A stretch of DNA of 64,000 nucleotides, taken from positions 558,001-622,000 of the forward strand of contig NZ_CP062137.1 of the NCBI RefSeq assembly GCF_014843355.1, read 5' to 3'. The notes below the pieces were generated by a model that saw nothing but the letters and a program-made list of their open reading frames with translations, did no database searches and was not told the origin of the DNA. Numbering within the stretch: position 1 is the stretch's first letter; the number at the start of each line of letters is the position of its first letter. Of the stretch, positions 34,517 through 45,285 are shown piece by piece. The position numbers and the translations under genes are program-made. Origin of the DNA: Actinobacillus sp. GY-402. Its GTDB lineage: Bacteria > Pseudomonadota > Gammaproteobacteria > Enterobacterales > Pasteurellaceae.

Positions 34517-35077
34517 CTATTTCGTTTCAATTTCATCCAGCAGATAGCTCTTCGCCGCTTTGAGATATTGCAACATTGACCAGATAGTCAGAATTGCCGC
34601 CACATAGAGCAAAATGATGGCAAGAATTTCCATGGCTTGATTATAACGCCAGAGCAGTCCGCCGAGAGCCAGCATTTGCGCAGTGGTTTTAACTTTACCA
34701 ATCCAGGACACGGCGACGGTGGTACGGCTGCCGATTTCCGCCATCCATTCGCGTAATGCGGAAATAATAATTTCGCGGGAAATCATGATGATCGCGGGAA
34801 TGGTGATCCAGAAGGCATGGTAATATTCCACCACGAGCACTAACGCGGCGGCGACAATTACTTTATCGGCAACGGGATCCAAAAAGGCGCCGAAACGGGT
34901 GGTTTGTTTCCATTTGCGGGCAAGATAACCGTCGAACCAATCGGTGATCGAAGCGATGAAAAATATCGCCGTCGCCGCAAAAGGCGACCAGGTTACCGGT
35001 AAATAAAACGCAATGATAAAAAACGGAATCAACACCACTCGAAACAAGGTGAGAAAGGTCGGAAAGTTCAGTTTCAT
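34517..35077 (-). CDS. pgsA: Phosphatidylglycerophosphate synthase
   Basis: The 186-residue membrane protein has four to five membrane helices and the CDP-alcohol phosphotransferase motif, [11 protein letters not shown] ending in [10 protein letters not shown] (about residues 46-72), with its four essential Asp residues. It makes phosphatidylglycerol phosphate from CDP-diacylglycerol and glycerol-3-phosphate. Length matches E. coli PgsA (182). Confidence 0.94.
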   Translation of the reverse strand: MKLNFPTFLTLFRVVLIPFFIIAFYLPVTWSPFAATAIFFIASITDWFDGYLARKWKQTTRFGAFLDPVADKVIVAAALVLVVEYYHAFWITIPAIIMISREIIISALREWMAEIGSRTTVAVSWIGKVKTTAQMLALGGLLWRYNQAMEILAIILLYVAAILTIWSMLQYLKAAKSYLLDEIETK

Positions 35078-35163
35078 AGTAATACTCTGCCTAGAGTAGA
35101 AAGTTGGAATTATTGTAAACGATATTTTGTCCGTTGAGAATGCTATTTAAATATCTTTACGAA

Positions 35164-35187
35164 AAAGCACGCAATTATGCGTGCTTT
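35164..35187 (-). terminator. Terminator of the aminotransferase gene
   Basis: AAAGCACGCA and TGCGTGCTTT form a 10-bp stem, followed on the minus strand by a T-run, 15 bases beyond the stop codon. Confidence 0.8.
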
Positions 35188-35201
35188 CGGGGAACGGAAG
35201 A

Positions 35202-36233
35202 TTATTCCACTTTGACAATCCAACCTTCGGGCGCCGGCTTGTCACCAAACTGAATACCGGTTAATTCGTCGTAAAGTTTACGAGTGATTGGGCCGACTTC
35301 CGTCTCGGAATAGAATACGTGGAAATCGCCTTTATGCTGAATACCGCCTACCGGTGTGATAACCGCGGCCGTACCGCAAGCGCCGGCTTCCGTAAATTGA
35401 TCAAGTCGGTCGATGTAAACGTCGCCTTCCACGGTTTCCATGCCTAAACGTTCTTTTGCCAGATAAAGCAGAGAATATTTAGTGATACTCGGCAGAATAG
35501 ATTCGGATTTCGGCGTTACAAATTTATTGTCTTTAGTGATGCCGAAGAAGTTTGCGGCGCCCACTTCTTCAATTTTGGTATGCGTTTTCGGATCCAGATA
35601 AATGGCATCGGCAAATTTACGGGTTGCGGTGCCTTCTTCCGTTGCCAGTTCATGCGGAAGCAAACTTGCCGCATAGTTACCGCCGACTTTCACACCGCCC
35701 GTACCCATCGGCGCTGCGCGGTCGTAATCGGTGGTAATAAAGTTGGAAGGCGCCAGACCGCCTTTAAAATAAGCGCCGACCGGACAGCAGAATACGGAGA
35801 AAATGTATTCCGGTGCCGCTTTCACCCCGATATTTTCTCCCACACCGATTAAGAACGGACGCAAATAAAGCGTGGCGCCGGAACCGTAAGGACCTAACCA
35901 TTCCTGATTGGCTTTCACCACTTCTTTACATGCCCGGACAAATAATTCGGTGGGAACCGGCGCCATTAACAGACGTTCTGCGGTTTTTTGCATGCGTTCC
36001 GCATTGGCTTGAGGACGGAAAAGATTGATAGAACCGTCTTTACAACGGTAGGCTTTTAAACCTTCAAAGCATTGTTGACCGTAATGGAGTGCGGTGGAAC
36101 CTTCATGGATGTGAAGCATATTGTCTGTGGTGAGCTTGCCTTCATCCCATTTTCCGTCTTTCCAGTGTGCGATAAAACGATAATCGGTTTTAATATAAGA
36201 GAATCCGAGATTATTCCAATCAAGATCTTTCAT
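35202..36233 (-). CDS. ilvE: Branched-chain amino acid aminotransferase
   Basis: The 343-residue protein is a class IV PLP enzyme of the longer (BCAT type II) branch: [16 protein letters not shown], catalytic Lys182 in [14 protein letters not shown], and [15 protein letters not shown]. It transfers amino groups between glutamate and leucine, isoleucine or valine ketoacids. It is longer than E. coli IlvE (309) and belongs to the form shared with H. influenzae. It is read from a separate promoter downstream of the gcvB terminator. Confidence 0.92.
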   Translation of the reverse strand: MKDLDWNNLGFSYIKTDYRFIAHWKDGKWDEGKLTTDNMLHIHEGSTALHYGQQCFEGLKAYRCKDGSINLFRPQANAERMQKTAERLLMAPVPTELFVRACKEVVKANQEWLGPYGSGATLYLRPFLIGVGENIGVKAAPEYIFSVFCCPVGAYFKGGLAPSNFITTDYDRAAPMGTGGVKVGGNYAASLLPHELATEEGTATRKFADAIYLDPKTHTKIEEVGAANFFGITKDNKFVTPKSESILPSITKYSLLYLAKERLGMETVEGDVYIDRLDQFTEAGACGTAAVITPVGGIQHKGDFHVFYSETEVGPITRKLYDELTGIQFGDKPAPEGWIVKVE

Positions 36234-36357
36234 GATATTTATCCTTTTTTATTACTTATTATTTGATAACGACCTGGCAAATATACGCCAATCTCGGCGG
36301 ATTGAAAACAATTATTTGTGATTTCAGCGGAAAGAAAATATGGTAGAATTTCGACAT

Positions 36358-36563
36358 AAAAAAACACCGCACTTTTTTGAAATCTCAGTGCGGTGTCAAA
36401 TAACCTAAAATTAGGTAGTAAAATATACAGGAAGTTAATTAAGTAATTAATAGAAGGATTAATTACTTCTGTTTGGTTACCCAAACAATATGCAAACACA
36501 ACATAATACTTAACTAAAAGATTCAACTCTTAATCAATTAAGGAATTACCAGTCATTAAGTAT
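36358..36563 (-). ncRNA. gcvB: GcvB small regulatory RNA
   Basis: A 206-nt transcript is predicted from the promoter at 36570-36598 to a strong terminator (CACCGCACT ... AGTGCGGTG with seven T residues). It contains a G/U-rich seed TTGTGTTTGCATATTG (about 36486-36501) like the R1 region of enteric GcvB, and AACTTCCTGTATATTTTAC (36418-36436) like R2. Stems include GTTTGGGTAACCAAAC and GTAATTAAT...ATTAATTAC. It lies divergent from gcvA as in E. coli and Pasteurella. GcvB pairs, with Hfq, to many amino-acid and peptide transporter mRNAs and represses them; GcvA activates it when glycine is plentiful. Confidence 0.88.
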
Positions 36564-36569
36564 GGGCGC

Positions 36570-36598
36570 ATTATAGAAAAGGAAATCGGAGCGGACAA
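36570..36598 (-). promoter_or_regulatory. Promoter of gcvB
   Basis: TTGTCC (rc of 36593-36598) and a perfect TATAAT (rc of 36570-36575) are 17 bases apart. GcvA would bind between here and gcvA at 36688. Confidence 0.75.
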
Positions 36599-36687
36599 CC
36601 TAGAAATATTTATTTGACGGATTAAAAAAACTAATCCATGGGAATTTTCATTTATTATATAACAAAAGAATACTGTAGGGAAGAATT

Positions 36688-37575
36688 ATGTTTAAACGAT
36701 TGCCTCCCTTGAATTCACTGAAAGCATTTGAAAGTGCGGCAAGAAATTTAAGTTTTACCAAAGCGGCGGAAGAGCTTTTTGTGACACAAGCCGCCGTGAG
36801 TCATCAAATCAAATTGTTGGAGGATTTTTTGGGGGTTCCGCTTTTTGTGCGGAAAAGTCGGGCGTTGGAGTTGACGGAAAAAGGGGAACAGTACTTTACC
36901 GAAATTGCCCTTTTATTGCATAAATTGTTGGAGTGCACGCAAAAAATAATGGCGCAAAATCGACCGCACTTAACCATCAGTGTGCCGCAAACTTTCGGCA
37001 TGCATTGGTTGGTGCCGCATCTCGCCAACTTTCACGAACGTTATCCGAACATTGATGTGCGCATTAAAGCGGCGGAACAAGACGACGGTTTGTTGAGTAA
37101 CGATGTGGATATTGCCATTTATTACGGACGCGGGAACTGGGATAATCTCAAGGCCGAACTGCTTTCGCAGGAGCAAGTGGTGATGTTGGCGTCACCGCAG
37201 TTGCTTGCCGTTAATCCGGTGGATTCGCCCGCAGATTTGAATAAACATCAGCTTATTCATGTGCACACTCGGGAAAACTGGCAAAATATGGCGCATTATC
37301 TCAAACTTGACAACCTCGACACTCAGCAAGGCGTTGTTTTCAGCCATACGTTTATGGGATTACAGGCGGCCAGGCTGGGGCAGGGAATCGTGCTCGCCAA
37401 CCGGATCCTGGCATTGCAGGAAATCAAGAACGGAAATTTACAAATTGTGATGCCGACTCAACTGCAGGATTCCAAAGCCTTTTATGTGGTGAACGCGCAG
37501 GCAAAAACAGATGATCAACCTATTGTGACATTCCGCGAATGGATTGTGCAGGAAATGAAAAACAAATATGAATAA
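36688..37575 (+). CDS. gcvA: GcvA, glycine-cleavage regulator
   Basis: The 295-residue LysR protein has GcvA's N-terminus ([39 protein letters not shown]) and effector domain ([30 protein letters not shown]). It activates gcv genes and gcvB with glycine and represses with purines. The divergent gcvB and downstream rlmM fit the enteric order. Its stop overlaps rlmM by eight bases. Confidence 0.92.
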   Translation: MFKRLPPLNSLKAFESAARNLSFTKAAEELFVTQAAVSHQIKLLEDFLGVPLFVRKSRALELTEKGEQYFTEIALLLHKLLECTQKIMAQNRPHLTISVPQTFGMHWLVPHLANFHERYPNIDVRIKAAEQDDGLLSNDVDIAIYYGRGNWDNLKAELLSQEQVVMLASPQLLAVNPVDSPADLNKHQLIHVHTRENWQNMAHYLKLDNLDTQQGVVFSHTFMGLQAARLGQGIVLANRILALQEIKNGNLQIVMPTQLQDSKAFYVVNAQAKTDDQPIVTFREWIVQEMKNKYE

Positions 37576-38659
37576 ACTGGCTTTATATTGTCGTATCGGT
37601 TTTGAAAAAGAAACGGCGGCGGAAATCACGGAAAAAGCCGCCGAACAAGGCGTATTCGGTTTTGCCCGGGTGAAGGAAAATTCGGGTTATGTCATTTTTG
37701 AATGTTATCAGCCGGGTGAGGCGGATCGTCTTGCCCGTGAAATTCCCTTTACTCAATTGATTTTTGCCCGCCAAATGATAGTGGTTTCCGATTTATTACA
37801 GGATTTGCCGCTAACGGATCGCATTACGCCGATCGTGCAAAAATATCAGGAAATTTCACCGCACTTGAGCCTGCGGCAAAGTACCGAACTTTGGGTGGAA
37901 ACCGCGGACACCAACGAAGCAAAAGAATTATCCGCTTTTTGCCGCAAATTTACCGTACCTTTGCGCCAGGAATTGAAAAAACAAGGCTGGCTGAATTTTA
38001 AATCAATCAAAAGCGGCATTACTCTGCATTGCCTGTTTGTGCAGTCCGACGCCTGCTACGCGGGCTATTCTTACAACCGTAATCATTCGCCTTATTTTAT
38101 GGGCATTCCCCGCTTGAAATTTCCCCCGGAAGCGCCGAGCCGTTCCACGTTAAAACTGGAAGAAGCGATTCTAACCTTTATTCCCCGTGAAGAAGAAAGC
38201 AAACGTCTGAGCGAAGGTATGATCGGCGTGGATTTAGGCGCTTGCCCGGGTGGTTGGAGCTATCAGTTGGTTAAGCGAGGTTTATTCGTCTATGCGGTGG
38301 ATCACGGCAAAATGGCGGCAAGTTTGCACGATACGGGACGAATTGAACATTGCCCGGAAGACGGTTTTAAATTTCAGCCGCCGAAGCGAAAAAAAGCGGA
38401 TTGGCTGGTGTGTGACATGGTGGAGCAGCCGAGCCGAATCGTGGCGTTAATCGGAAAATGGTTAGTGAACGAATGGTGCCGCGAAACGATCTTCAACTTA
38501 AAACTGCCGATGAAAAAGCGTTATGCGGAAGTGCGGTTGTGTTTACAAAAACTGGCGGAACAATTGACACAAAACGGTTTCGGATTTCAGATACAAGCCA
38601 AACATTTGTATCATGATCGCGAAGAGATTACCGTACATGTCCGCACCCGGCGGCATTGA
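37568..38659 (+). CDS. rlmM: 23S rRNA 2'-O-methyltransferase (C2498)
   Basis: The 363-residue protein matches RlmM (366): an N-terminal THUMP-like half and a C-terminal Rossmann methyltransferase with [19 protein letters not shown] as the SAM site and [10 protein letters not shown]. It methylates the ribose of C2498 in 23S rRNA before 50S assembly. It overlaps gcvA and ends at a USS-pair terminator. Confidence 0.93.
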   Translation: MNKLALYCRIGFEKETAAEITEKAAEQGVFGFARVKENSGYVIFECYQPGEADRLAREIPFTQLIFARQMIVVSDLLQDLPLTDRITPIVQKYQEISPHLSLRQSTELWVETADTNEAKELSAFCRKFTVPLRQELKKQGWLNFKSIKSGITLHCLFVQSDACYAGYSYNRNHSPYFMGIPRLKFPPEAPSRSTLKLEEAILTFIPREEESKRLSEGMIGVDLGACPGGWSYQLVKRGLFVYAVDHGKMAASLHDTGRIEHCPEDGFKFQPPKRKKADWLVCDMVEQPSRIVALIGKWLVNEWCRETIFNLKLPMKKRYAEVRLCLQKLAEQLTQNGFGFQIQAKHLYHDREEITVHVRTRRH

Positions 38660-38667
38660 GATCCGCG

Positions 38668-38710
38668 AAAAGTGCGGTCAAAAAATTAAACGTTTTTTGA
38701 CCGCACTTTT
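38668..38710. terminator. Bidirectional USS-pair terminator
   Basis: AAAAGTGCGGTCAAAAA and TTTTTGACCGCACTTTT pair around a short AAACG-type loop between the convergent rlmM and cysA genes. Confidence 0.85.
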
Positions 38711-38717
38711 TTATACG

Positions 38718-39794
38718 TTAAATGTTCATTTGCTGGAATAAATTCAATTTATCCGGCACCAGATAAACCTGTTCGTTGAGCTGATAATTGGCGCTGTTAT
38801 AAGCGTTTTTGGTGAGAATCACCTCAATGGGTTGTTCGCTTTGCGCGCTTTCGATTTCAATGCGAACGATGAAACCGATGGCATTGATGTGGGTAATTTT
38901 ACCTGTGGCCAGCGCATTTTCGGGAGAACGTGACAGGGTGAGTTCATAAGGCCGAATATAAGCCGTAGCCGATTGATTATTCACGGGTTTTGTTGTGTTC
39001 GTATGCGTGTTAATGTGATGGGAAAATTCGCCCACTACCAGTTTCCCTTCGTCAATATGCCCGTGGAACACGTTGACGTCGCCGACAAACTGAGTGACAA
39101 ACGGCGTTTGCGGCGCGTGATAAATCTGATTCGGCTCGTCGATTTGTTCGATTTGTCCTTTATTCATCACCACAATTCGATCGGACACATCCAGCGCTTC
39201 GTCCTGATCATGAGTCACAAAAATACTGGTGACGTTCAATTCCTGATGCAAATCGCGCAACCAGCGGCGCAGGGTTTTGCGCACCTGCGCATCCAACGCG
39301 CCGAAAGGTTCGTCCAATAACAAGACTTTAGGTTGAACCGCCAGAGAACGCGCCAGCGCAACGCGTTGCCGTTGTCCGCCGGAAAGTTGGTTCGGATAAG
39401 CTTGCGCCAGCCATTCCAGCTCAATCAGCTTTAAAAGTGCGGTCACTTTTTCGTGAATTTTTGCTTCGCTCGGACGGATTTTGCGCGGTTTCACCCGCAG
39501 CCCGAAAGCGATGTTGTCAAACACCGTCATATTTTGAAACAGCGCATAATTCTGAAACACAAAACCCACGCCGCGATCTTTTGCCGACAAGTTAGTGACG
39601 TCCCGCTCTTCAAACAAAATACGTCCGCTGTCCGCAAATTCCAGACCGGCAATAATACGTAATAATGTGGTTTTGCCGCAACCGCTGGGGCCTAACAGCG
39701 ATGTCAGTTGGTTCTGCCGGAATTGCAAATTAATATTTTTTAAGGCATGGAAACTGCCAAAATGTTTTTCTAAATTTTCAATGCGGATTGACAT
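38718..39794 (-). CDS. cysA: Sulfate/thiosulfate ABC transporter ATPase
   Basis: The 358-residue protein has Walker [10 protein letters not shown] at 35-43, the [14 protein letters not shown] signature, Walker [14 protein letters not shown] and a C-terminal TOBE region. CysA energises CysTW uptake of sulfate or thiosulfate. Third gene of the minus-strand operon cysT-cysW-cysA. A USS is embedded near 39434. Confidence 0.94.
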   Translation of the reverse strand: MSIRIENLEKHFGSFHALKNINLQFRQNQLTSLLGPSGCGKTTLLRIIAGLEFADSGRILFEERDVTNLSAKDRGVGFVFQNYALFQNMTVFDNIAFGLRVKPRKIRPSEAKIHEKVTALLKLIELEWLAQAYPNQLSGGQRQRVALARSLAVQPKVLLLDEPFGALDAQVRKTLRRWLRDLHQELNVTSIFVTHDQDEALDVSDRIVVMNKGQIEQIDEPNQIYHAPQTPFVTQFVGDVNVFHGHIDEGKLVVGEFSHHINTHTNTTKPVNNQSATAYIRPYELTLSRSPENALATGKITHINAIGFIVRIEIESAQSEQPIEVILTKNAYNSANYQLNEQVYLVPDKLNLFQQMNI

Positions 39795-39830
39795 TTTGTT
39801 TCCTTAACTGAATGAAATACGGTGATTGCG

Positions 39831-40697
39831 CTAGGCCGTACGGCTGTGTAAAGATTTTTCCACTTTACGCTGTTGCAGCCGGCCGAGCAAAGTCTGGCAT
39901 CCCAGCGTGAGCAACGCTAACGCGGCGAGTAAGCTGGCGCAGGCGAAAGCGGCGATAAACTGATATTCGTTGTAGCTGATTTCCACATACAGCGGAATCG
40001 TGTTGGTTAAGCCGCGAATATGGCCGGATACCACGCTTACCGCGCCGAATTCTCCCATGGCGCGGGCGTTGCTAAGAATTACGCCATAAATTAACGCCCA
40101 TTTTATTTTCGGCAAGGTGACGGTGAAAAATAATGTCCAGGTGTTCGCTCCGAGAATCAGCGCCGCCTGTTCTTCGCTGTTGCCTTGCGCCGTCATGGTC
40201 GGAATCAGGGATTTTACGATTAACGGAAAGGTGACGAATAAGGTGACGATAACAATGCTCGGCATCGCGAACACAATGCGGAAACCGTGATCGATAAACC
40301 ATTTGCCTACTAAACCGTCCAGACCGAACAGTAATAAAAACATCAATCCCACAACCACCGGCGAAATGGAAAACGGCAGGTCTAAAAGTGCGGTCAAAAA
40401 CGCTTTACCTTTGAAATTGAAATAGGCGATGGTCCATGCCATAACCACGCCGATAAACATATTCACCGGTAGCACAATCAACGCCACTTTCACGGTTAAC
40501 CAAATCGCGGCGAGAGCCTCTTCGCTGCCGATTGCCTGCATGAACAGCGTAAAACCCTGGGCCAAAGCGTAATAAAATACGGTGAACAGCGGCGCCAATA
40601 AAATCACCGCAAAGAAAAGAAAGCCGAGGGCGATCAGGCTCCATTTTTGCCAGTTGGCTTTCTCCCGGGTTTTTGACCGAATAGTCGAATTGTTCAT
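39831..40697 (-). CDS. cysW: Sulfate ABC transporter permease CysW
   Basis: The 288-residue permease has six membrane segments and the EAA-type loop NSEEQAALILGANTWTLFF, with GAVSVVSGHIRGLTNTIPLY typical of CysW. It forms the channel with CysT. The start overlaps the cysT stop by one base (ATGA-like junction at 40697). Likely CysB-controlled. Confidence 0.93.
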   Translation of the reverse strand: MNNSTIRSKTREKANWQKWSLIALGFLFFAVILLAPLFTVFYYALAQGFTLFMQAIGSEEALAAIWLTVKVALIVLPVNMFIGVVMAWTIAYFNFKGKAFLTALLDLPFSISPVVVGLMFLLLFGLDGLVGKWFIDHGFRIVFAMPSIVIVTLFVTFPLIVKSLIPTMTAQGNSEEQAALILGANTWTLFFTVTLPKIKWALIYGVILSNARAMGEFGAVSVVSGHIRGLTNTIPLYVEISYNEYQFIAAFACASLLAALALLTLGCQTLLGRLQQRKVEKSLHSRTA

Positions 40698-41518
40698 TAT
40701 TTCACCTGCATCATTTTCTTACCGATTTGCCATTGAGCGACATTAATCAGAAAAATCAAGAGGAAAGAAATGCCGATCATCAGCAATGCCACCACGGACG
40801 CGCCCCGCACGTCGTAAAGATCCAGTTTTGACATAATAATCAGCGGCGCAATTTCCGAGACCAACGGCACATTACCGGCAATAAAAATCACGGAACCGTA
40901 TTCACCGAGAGAACGGGCGAATCCCATCCCGGCGCCGCTGATAATGGCGGGCGCCAGAGCGGGAATAATCACGCGGGTCAGCGTTATCCGTTTATTGGCG
41001 CCTAAAATATCGGCGGCTTCTTCATAAGCGGGATCCAGGCTTTCCAACACGGGTTGAATGGCGCGCACTACAAAAGGCAGGCTGACAAAAATTAAAGCGA
41101 CGGCAATGCCGAACGGAGTATAAGCGATTTGAACGCCGATTTTTGCAAGCCATCCGCCGAATAATCCCGTAGGCGCGTAAAGCGAAGCCAGCGCAATACC
41201 CGCTACCGCCGTCGGCAGCGCAAAGGGCAGGTCAATCAGGGCGTTCATCAGTTTTTTGCCCCAAAAATCGTAACGCACCAGAATCCAGGCTAACAAAAAA
41301 CCGAAAACCAGGTTCACCACGGTTGCGAAAAAGGCCATTTTAAATGACAGCAAAATTGACGCGACAACGCGCTCGCTGCTGACAATCGCCCAAATGTCCG
41401 TGCCGCCGAGTTGTAATGCCGTGGCGATCAATAATCCCAAAGGTAGCAGAATCATGGAAAACAACCACAGAAGGGTAATCGTCATCCCACGTTTAAAAAA
41501 AGGTAAAACAGTCCGCAT
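40697..41518 (-). CDS. cysT: Sulfate ABC transporter permease CysT (CysU)
   Basis: I start at ATG 41518 (MRTVLPFFKRGMTITLLWLF), 273 residues, because GGAG lies 11 bases upstream and this is the family N-terminus; the longer frame adds 14 codons. It has six membrane segments and the loop DPAYEEAADILGANKRITLT. First gene of cysTWA, divergent from the binding-protein gene. Confidence 0.93.
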   Translation of the reverse strand: MRTVLPFFKRGMTITLLWLFSMILLPLGLLIATALQLGGTDIWAIVSSERVVASILLSFKMAFFATVVNLVFGFLLAWILVRYDFWGKKLMNALIDLPFALPTAVAGIALASLYAPTGLFGGWLAKIGVQIAYTPFGIAVALIFVSLPFVVRAIQPVLESLDPAYEEAADILGANKRITLTRVIIPALAPAIISGAGMGFARSLGEYGSVIFIAGNVPLVSEIAPLIIMSKLDLYDVRGASVVALLMIGISFLLIFLINVAQWQIGKKMMQVK

Positions 41519-41560
41519 AAGTTTGCATACTCCATAAATTGCACAAAAAAATAACCGCAC

Positions 41561-41765
41561 TTTATGCCGGATGCAAAGAACTAAAATTTATTTCTTATAA
41601 CCAAAGATAATATTTAATCGCTTTCTTTTGTTCTCTATATTCCGTTTCATTCTAAGAAATAAATTTTTGTTATTTTTGAATCGGAAAAATTTGTTTTATA
41701 AATTCCACCACGACGAGTAAGGCTATGGCGAAACATCAAGGTGAACAGGAAGCGGAGGAAGCAAA
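41561..41765. promoter_or_regulatory. Divergent control region of cysTWA and sbp-cysG...
   Basis: This 205-base AT-rich gap separates the two arms of the sulfate cluster. It contains AGAAATAAATTTTTGTTATT and TTATTTCTTATAACC-like segments that could include CysB sites, but CysB sites are too degenerate to place by eye. A GGAAGCGGAGG stretch precedes the sbp ATG. Confidence 0.45.
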
Positions 41766-42788
41766 ATGAAGAAAATGATTGCAGTTTTTCTTGTGATTTT
41801 AGCTGTGGTTGCCGTTTCCGCCGATAGGTCCCCAAACTCGGATAAACAGGATAAAAAAGTGCTGCTGAATGTGGCTTACGATGTTATTCGCGATTTTTAT
41901 AAAGCCTACAACGCCGATTTTCAGCAACAGCATCCGCAAATTGCGATTTCTCAATCTCACGGCGGCGCCAGCAAGCAGGCGCTGAGTGTGGCAAGCGGGT
42001 TGCCGGCGGATGTGGTGACGCTTACTCAGGCGAACGATATTGAAATGCTGGTGGAAAAAGGATTGGTCGCGGAAAACTGGCAATCCGCGTTGCCCAATCA
42101 TGCGACGCCTTTTGGTTCCGTTATGGTGTTTTTGGTACGCAAAGGCAATCCGAAAGGCATTCGGGATTGGGCGGATTTAGCCCGTGAAGACGTCAGCACG
42201 ATTTTCGCCAATCCGAAAACTTCCGCCAACGGACGTTACGCCTATTTAGCGGCGCTGGCTTATGCGAAACGGCAGTTCGGCAATGAACGGCAGGCGTATC
42301 GGTTTATCGAAAAGATGTTACGCAATGTGCCGGTGTTGGAAGCGGGCGGGCGCGGCGCGACCATTTCTTTCACTCAGCGTAATTTAGGCGATGTGCTGAT
42401 TGCGCCGGAAAACGAGGCCGCACTTGCCGCGCAAAGTTTAGGGCGGGACAGTTTCGAAGTGGTTTATCCCGGACTGACCGCTTACACTCCCGTGCTGGTG
42501 GCGGAAGTGAATCAAAATACCAAGCTTAACGGCACTCATGAGCAGGTTCGGGCTTATTTGCAGGGATTGTGGTCGGAAGAAGCGCAGCAACTGGCGGCAA
42601 AAAATTATTTTCGCCCGAGCGATAAAAAAACATTGCAAAATTTGACCGCACTTTTCCCTGAAATTGAAACTTTTGACGTAAACGACATCTTCGGCGACTG
42701 GGCGACCATCAACCGCGTTCATTTTGCCGACAACGCACTGTTTGACCGACTTTATATTCACGCTCAGCAACAAAAAGGAACGAACTAA
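41766..42788 (+). CDS. sbp: Periplasmic sulfate-binding protein
   Basis: The 340-residue protein has a signal peptide (MKKMIAVFLVILAVVAVSA, cut near 19) and Sbp features: LLNVAYDVIRDFYKAYN, QSHGGASKQALSVASG, KTSANGRYAYLAAL, and YPGLTAYTPV. It delivers sulfate to CysTWA. It heads the plus-strand arm, and cysG begins at the next base after its stop, which is unusual and argues for co-regulation of uptake and siroheme synthesis. Confidence 0.92.
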   Translation: MKKMIAVFLVILAVVAVSADRSPNSDKQDKKVLLNVAYDVIRDFYKAYNADFQQQHPQIAISQSHGGASKQALSVASGLPADVVTLTQANDIEMLVEKGLVAENWQSALPNHATPFGSVMVFLVRKGNPKGIRDWADLAREDVSTIFANPKTSANGRYAYLAALAYAKRQFGNERQAYRFIEKMLRNVPVLEAGGRGATISFTQRNLGDVLIAPENEAALAAQSLGRDSFEVVYPGLTAYTPVLVAEVNQNTKLNGTHEQVRAYLQGLWSEEAQQLAAKNYFRPSDKKTLQNLTALFPEIETFDVNDIFGDWATINRVHFADNALFDRLYIHAQQQKGTN

Positions 42789-44219
42789 ATGCATTATTTT
42801 CCCGTCTTTGCCGATCTGAACAACCGTCCCGTATTAGTGGTGGGTGGCGGCGCAGTTGCTGCGCGTAAAGTGAATTTATTATTGAAAGCCAATGCCCAAG
42901 TGCGCATCGCGGCGCAAAAACTGAACGCAGAATTGACCGCACTTTTTGAGCAGGAACGCATTATCTGGATTGCCAAATCCTTCAGCGCCGAACAGGTTCG
43001 CAACGTGTTTTTAGTGATTGCCGCCACCGACGACGAGCAACTGAATGAACGAGTATTCCGCGTGGCGGAAAGCCAACAGAAATTGGTTAACGTGGTGGAT
43101 GATCAGACGCGCTGTAGCTTTATTTTTCCGTCCATTATCGATCGCAGCCCGATTCAGGTGGCTATTTCCAGCGGCGGTTCGGCGCCGGTGCTGGCCCGAT
43201 TGTTACGGGAAAAATTAGAAGCCTTATTGCCGCAGCATTTGGGCGCAATGGCGGAGATTTCCGGCAAATGGCGTCATAAAGTAAAAACCAAACTGAAAAC
43301 CGTGACCGAGCGGCGTCGTTTTTGGGAAAGTCTGTTCAACGGCAGATTCAGCCAGTTGCTGAAAAACCGTCAAACGGAAGCGGCGAAAAAAGAATTGGAA
43401 TTACAACTGGATAAGGATTACCGCGGCGGTTTCGTTTCGCTGGTGGGCGCCGGTCCGGGCGATGCCGGTTTGCTGACGCTGAAAGGCTTGCAGGAAATCC
43501 AGCAGGCGGATGTAGTGTTATACGACGCCTTGGTTTCCGAAGACATTTTAGAATTAGTGCGGCGCGACGCGGAATTGGTATTCGTAGGCAAACGGGCGCA
43601 AGGCAAACAAGTGACGCAGGAACACACTAATCGGCTATTGGTGGATTACGCCAAGCAGGGCAAGCGCGTGGTGCGTTTGAAAGGCGGCGATCCTTTCGTA
43701 TTCGGTCGCGGCGGTGAAGAATTGGAAGTCTTGGCGCAGCAACATATTCCGTTTTCCGTGGTGCCCGGTATTACGGCGGCAATCGGCGCCACCGCTTACG
43801 CGGGCATTCCGCTGACTCACCGCGATTACGCGCAAAGTGCGGTGTTTGTCACCGGTCACCGCAAAGCGGACGCCTCGGATATTGAATGGCAGACTTTGGC
43901 GCGCGGCAATCAAACGCTGGTGATTTATATGGGCACGCTGAAAGCTAAAGATATCGCCGAACGGTTATGCCAATTCGGGCGCGCAGGCTCGACGCCGGTG
44001 GCGGTGATTTCGCAGGGCACTCAGGAAACGCAAACCACGCAAACCGGCACCTTGGAAAATTTGGCGGAAATTGCCGAACATGCGCCAACGCCGGCGTTGA
44101 TCGTGGTGGGCGAAGTGGTGGCGCTGCATAAAAAACTTGCCTGGTTCGGCGAACAAAAACTCGCGCAAAAACGACCGCACTTTACCTTGGACAGCTTGCG
44201 TATTGAACGCGTGGCGTAG
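42789..44219 (+). CDS. cysG: Siroheme synthase CysG
   Basis: The 476-residue protein is the trifunctional form. An N-terminal dehydrogenase/ferrochelatase half ([20 protein letters not shown], about 14-33) joins a C-terminal uroporphyrin-III methyltransferase half ([37 protein letters not shown]). It makes siroheme for CysI. Its position inside the sulfate operon fits. Slightly longer than E. coli CysG (457). Confidence 0.95.
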   Translation: MHYFPVFADLNNRPVLVVGGGAVAARKVNLLLKANAQVRIAAQKLNAELTALFEQERIIWIAKSFSAEQVRNVFLVIAATDDEQLNERVFRVAESQQKLVNVVDDQTRCSFIFPSIIDRSPIQVAISSGGSAPVLARLLREKLEALLPQHLGAMAEISGKWRHKVKTKLKTVTERRRFWESLFNGRFSQLLKNRQTEAAKKELELQLDKDYRGGFVSLVGAGPGDAGLLTLKGLQEIQQADVVLYDALVSEDILELVRRDAELVFVGKRAQGKQVTQEHTNRLLVDYAKQGKRVVRLKGGDPFVFGRGGEELEVLAQQHIPFSVVPGITAAIGATAYAGIPLTHRDYAQSAVFVTGHRKADASDIEWQTLARGNQTLVIYMGTLKAKDIAERLCQFGRAGSTPVAVISQGTQETQTTQTGTLENLAEIAEHAPTPALIVVGEVVALHKKLAWFGEQKLAQKRPHFTLDSLRIERVA

Positions 44220-44320
44220 AGCATTCACGCTCGTTCGTCGATATACCGATAAGCATTTTAACCGCGGGCGAACAAGTCCGCGTGACGACAGATTGATTTC
44301 AGTTTAAAAGTGGGAAAACA

Positions 44321-45052
44321 ATGATTATTAGACCAAGTTTTTGGCAAATACCTCAGCCGACGGAAGCGAATTACGCCGCACTGGCTGAAAAAGAACGGAT
44401 TTTGGCACAGCGTATTCACGACATTGCCGACAGCCATCAACATGCCAAATTTGCCAGCAGTCTGGCGGCGGAAGATATGGTGATTACCGATGTGATTGCT
44501 AAAAACAATGCAAAAATTACGGTATTTACTTTGCAAACCGGCCGTTTAAACCCGGAAACGCTGGCTTTGGCGGAAACGGTAAAAAATACTTATCCCGACT
44601 TGGATTTTCAACTCTTTCATCCCGATCCCGCGGCGGCGGAAAAATATGATCGCGAAAAGGGCAGATTCGCATTCTATGAAAGCGTGGAATTGCGCCGCGA
44701 ATGTTGCCGTATCCGCAAAATCGAACCGTTAAACCGTGCATTGAAAGACGCCGACTGCTGGCTGACCGGACAACGCCGCGAGCAGTCCGTTACCCGCACG
44801 GAATTAGCTTTTCACGAACAGGACGCCGGTCGCGGTATCGACAAGTACAATCCGATTTTCGACTGGCATGAAATCGACGTATGGGCATACATTCTGAAAC
44901 ACAATATTCCTTACAACGAACTGTATAAACAAGGCTATCCGAGTATCGGCTGCGAACCTTGCACCAAGCCGGTCAAACAAGGCGAAGACATCCGCGCCGG
45001 CCGCTGGTGGTGGGAAAGCAAAAACAGCAAAGAATGCGGGCTGCATAAATAG
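44321..45052 (+). CDS. cysH: Adenylyl-sulfate (APS) reductase, CysH family with Fe-S cysteines
   Basis: The 243-residue protein has the PAPS-reductase fold and catalytic Cys239 in SKECGLHK. It also has Cys128-Cys129 (RRECCRIRK) and Cys211/Cys214 (GCEPCTKP), the CC...CxxC set that binds a [4Fe-4S] cluster in APS reductases and is absent from E. coli PAPS reductase. It should reduce APS from CysDN directly to sulfite using thioredoxin. No cysC lies in the cluster, which agrees. Automatic annotation would probably call it PAPS reductase. Confidence 0.88.
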   Translation: MIIRPSFWQIPQPTEANYAALAEKERILAQRIHDIADSHQHAKFASSLAAEDMVITDVIAKNNAKITVFTLQTGRLNPETLALAETVKNTYPDLDFQLFHPDPAAAEKYDREKGRFAFYESVELRRECCRIRKIEPLNRALKDADCWLTGQRREQSVTRTELAFHEQDAGRGIDKYNPIFDWHEIDVWAYILKHNIPYNELYKQGYPSIGCEPCTKPVKQGEDIRAGRWWWESKNSKECGLHK

Positions 45053-45094
45053 TGAAAATTTTGACCGCACTTTTGTGCCGTTGACGATTCCCGC

Positions 45095-45250
45095 GCTGAA
45101 AGGCCCGAGCGGCTTGAAATGTTTAGGAGAATAAGTTTGTCGGAGGGTAGCGGGTTTACTTATTTTTCGTGAAAAGAAACGGTGAAGTCGGCGATGTGTT
45201 TCTTTTGCCTGCTTCCCTTTTTAAAGCAAAGTAGGCCGCCGGCGGCGCAA
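45095..45250. repeat. Decayed copy of part of the 339-bp repeat
   Basis: In the 233-base cysH-cysD gap, GGCCCGAGCGGCTTGAAATG, TTAGGAGAATAAGTTTGT, GGGTTTACTTATTTT and GATGTGTTTCTTTTGCC track the middle and end of the 339-bp units at 20.6 and 22.0 kb, without the palindrome. A shorter trace (GGTTCATTTTCTTTGCGCGA) lies in the cysN-cysJ gap near 47660. Confidence 0.65.
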
Positions 45251-45285
45251 AGGATTTCAATTTAATAAAAATAAAAGGATTAACG

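Noticed and set aside
36239-36526. 95-codon minus-strand ORF upstream of ilvE
   Set aside because: It runs through the gcvB RNA and its terminator hairpin, has no ribosome site, and its residues follow stem sequences.
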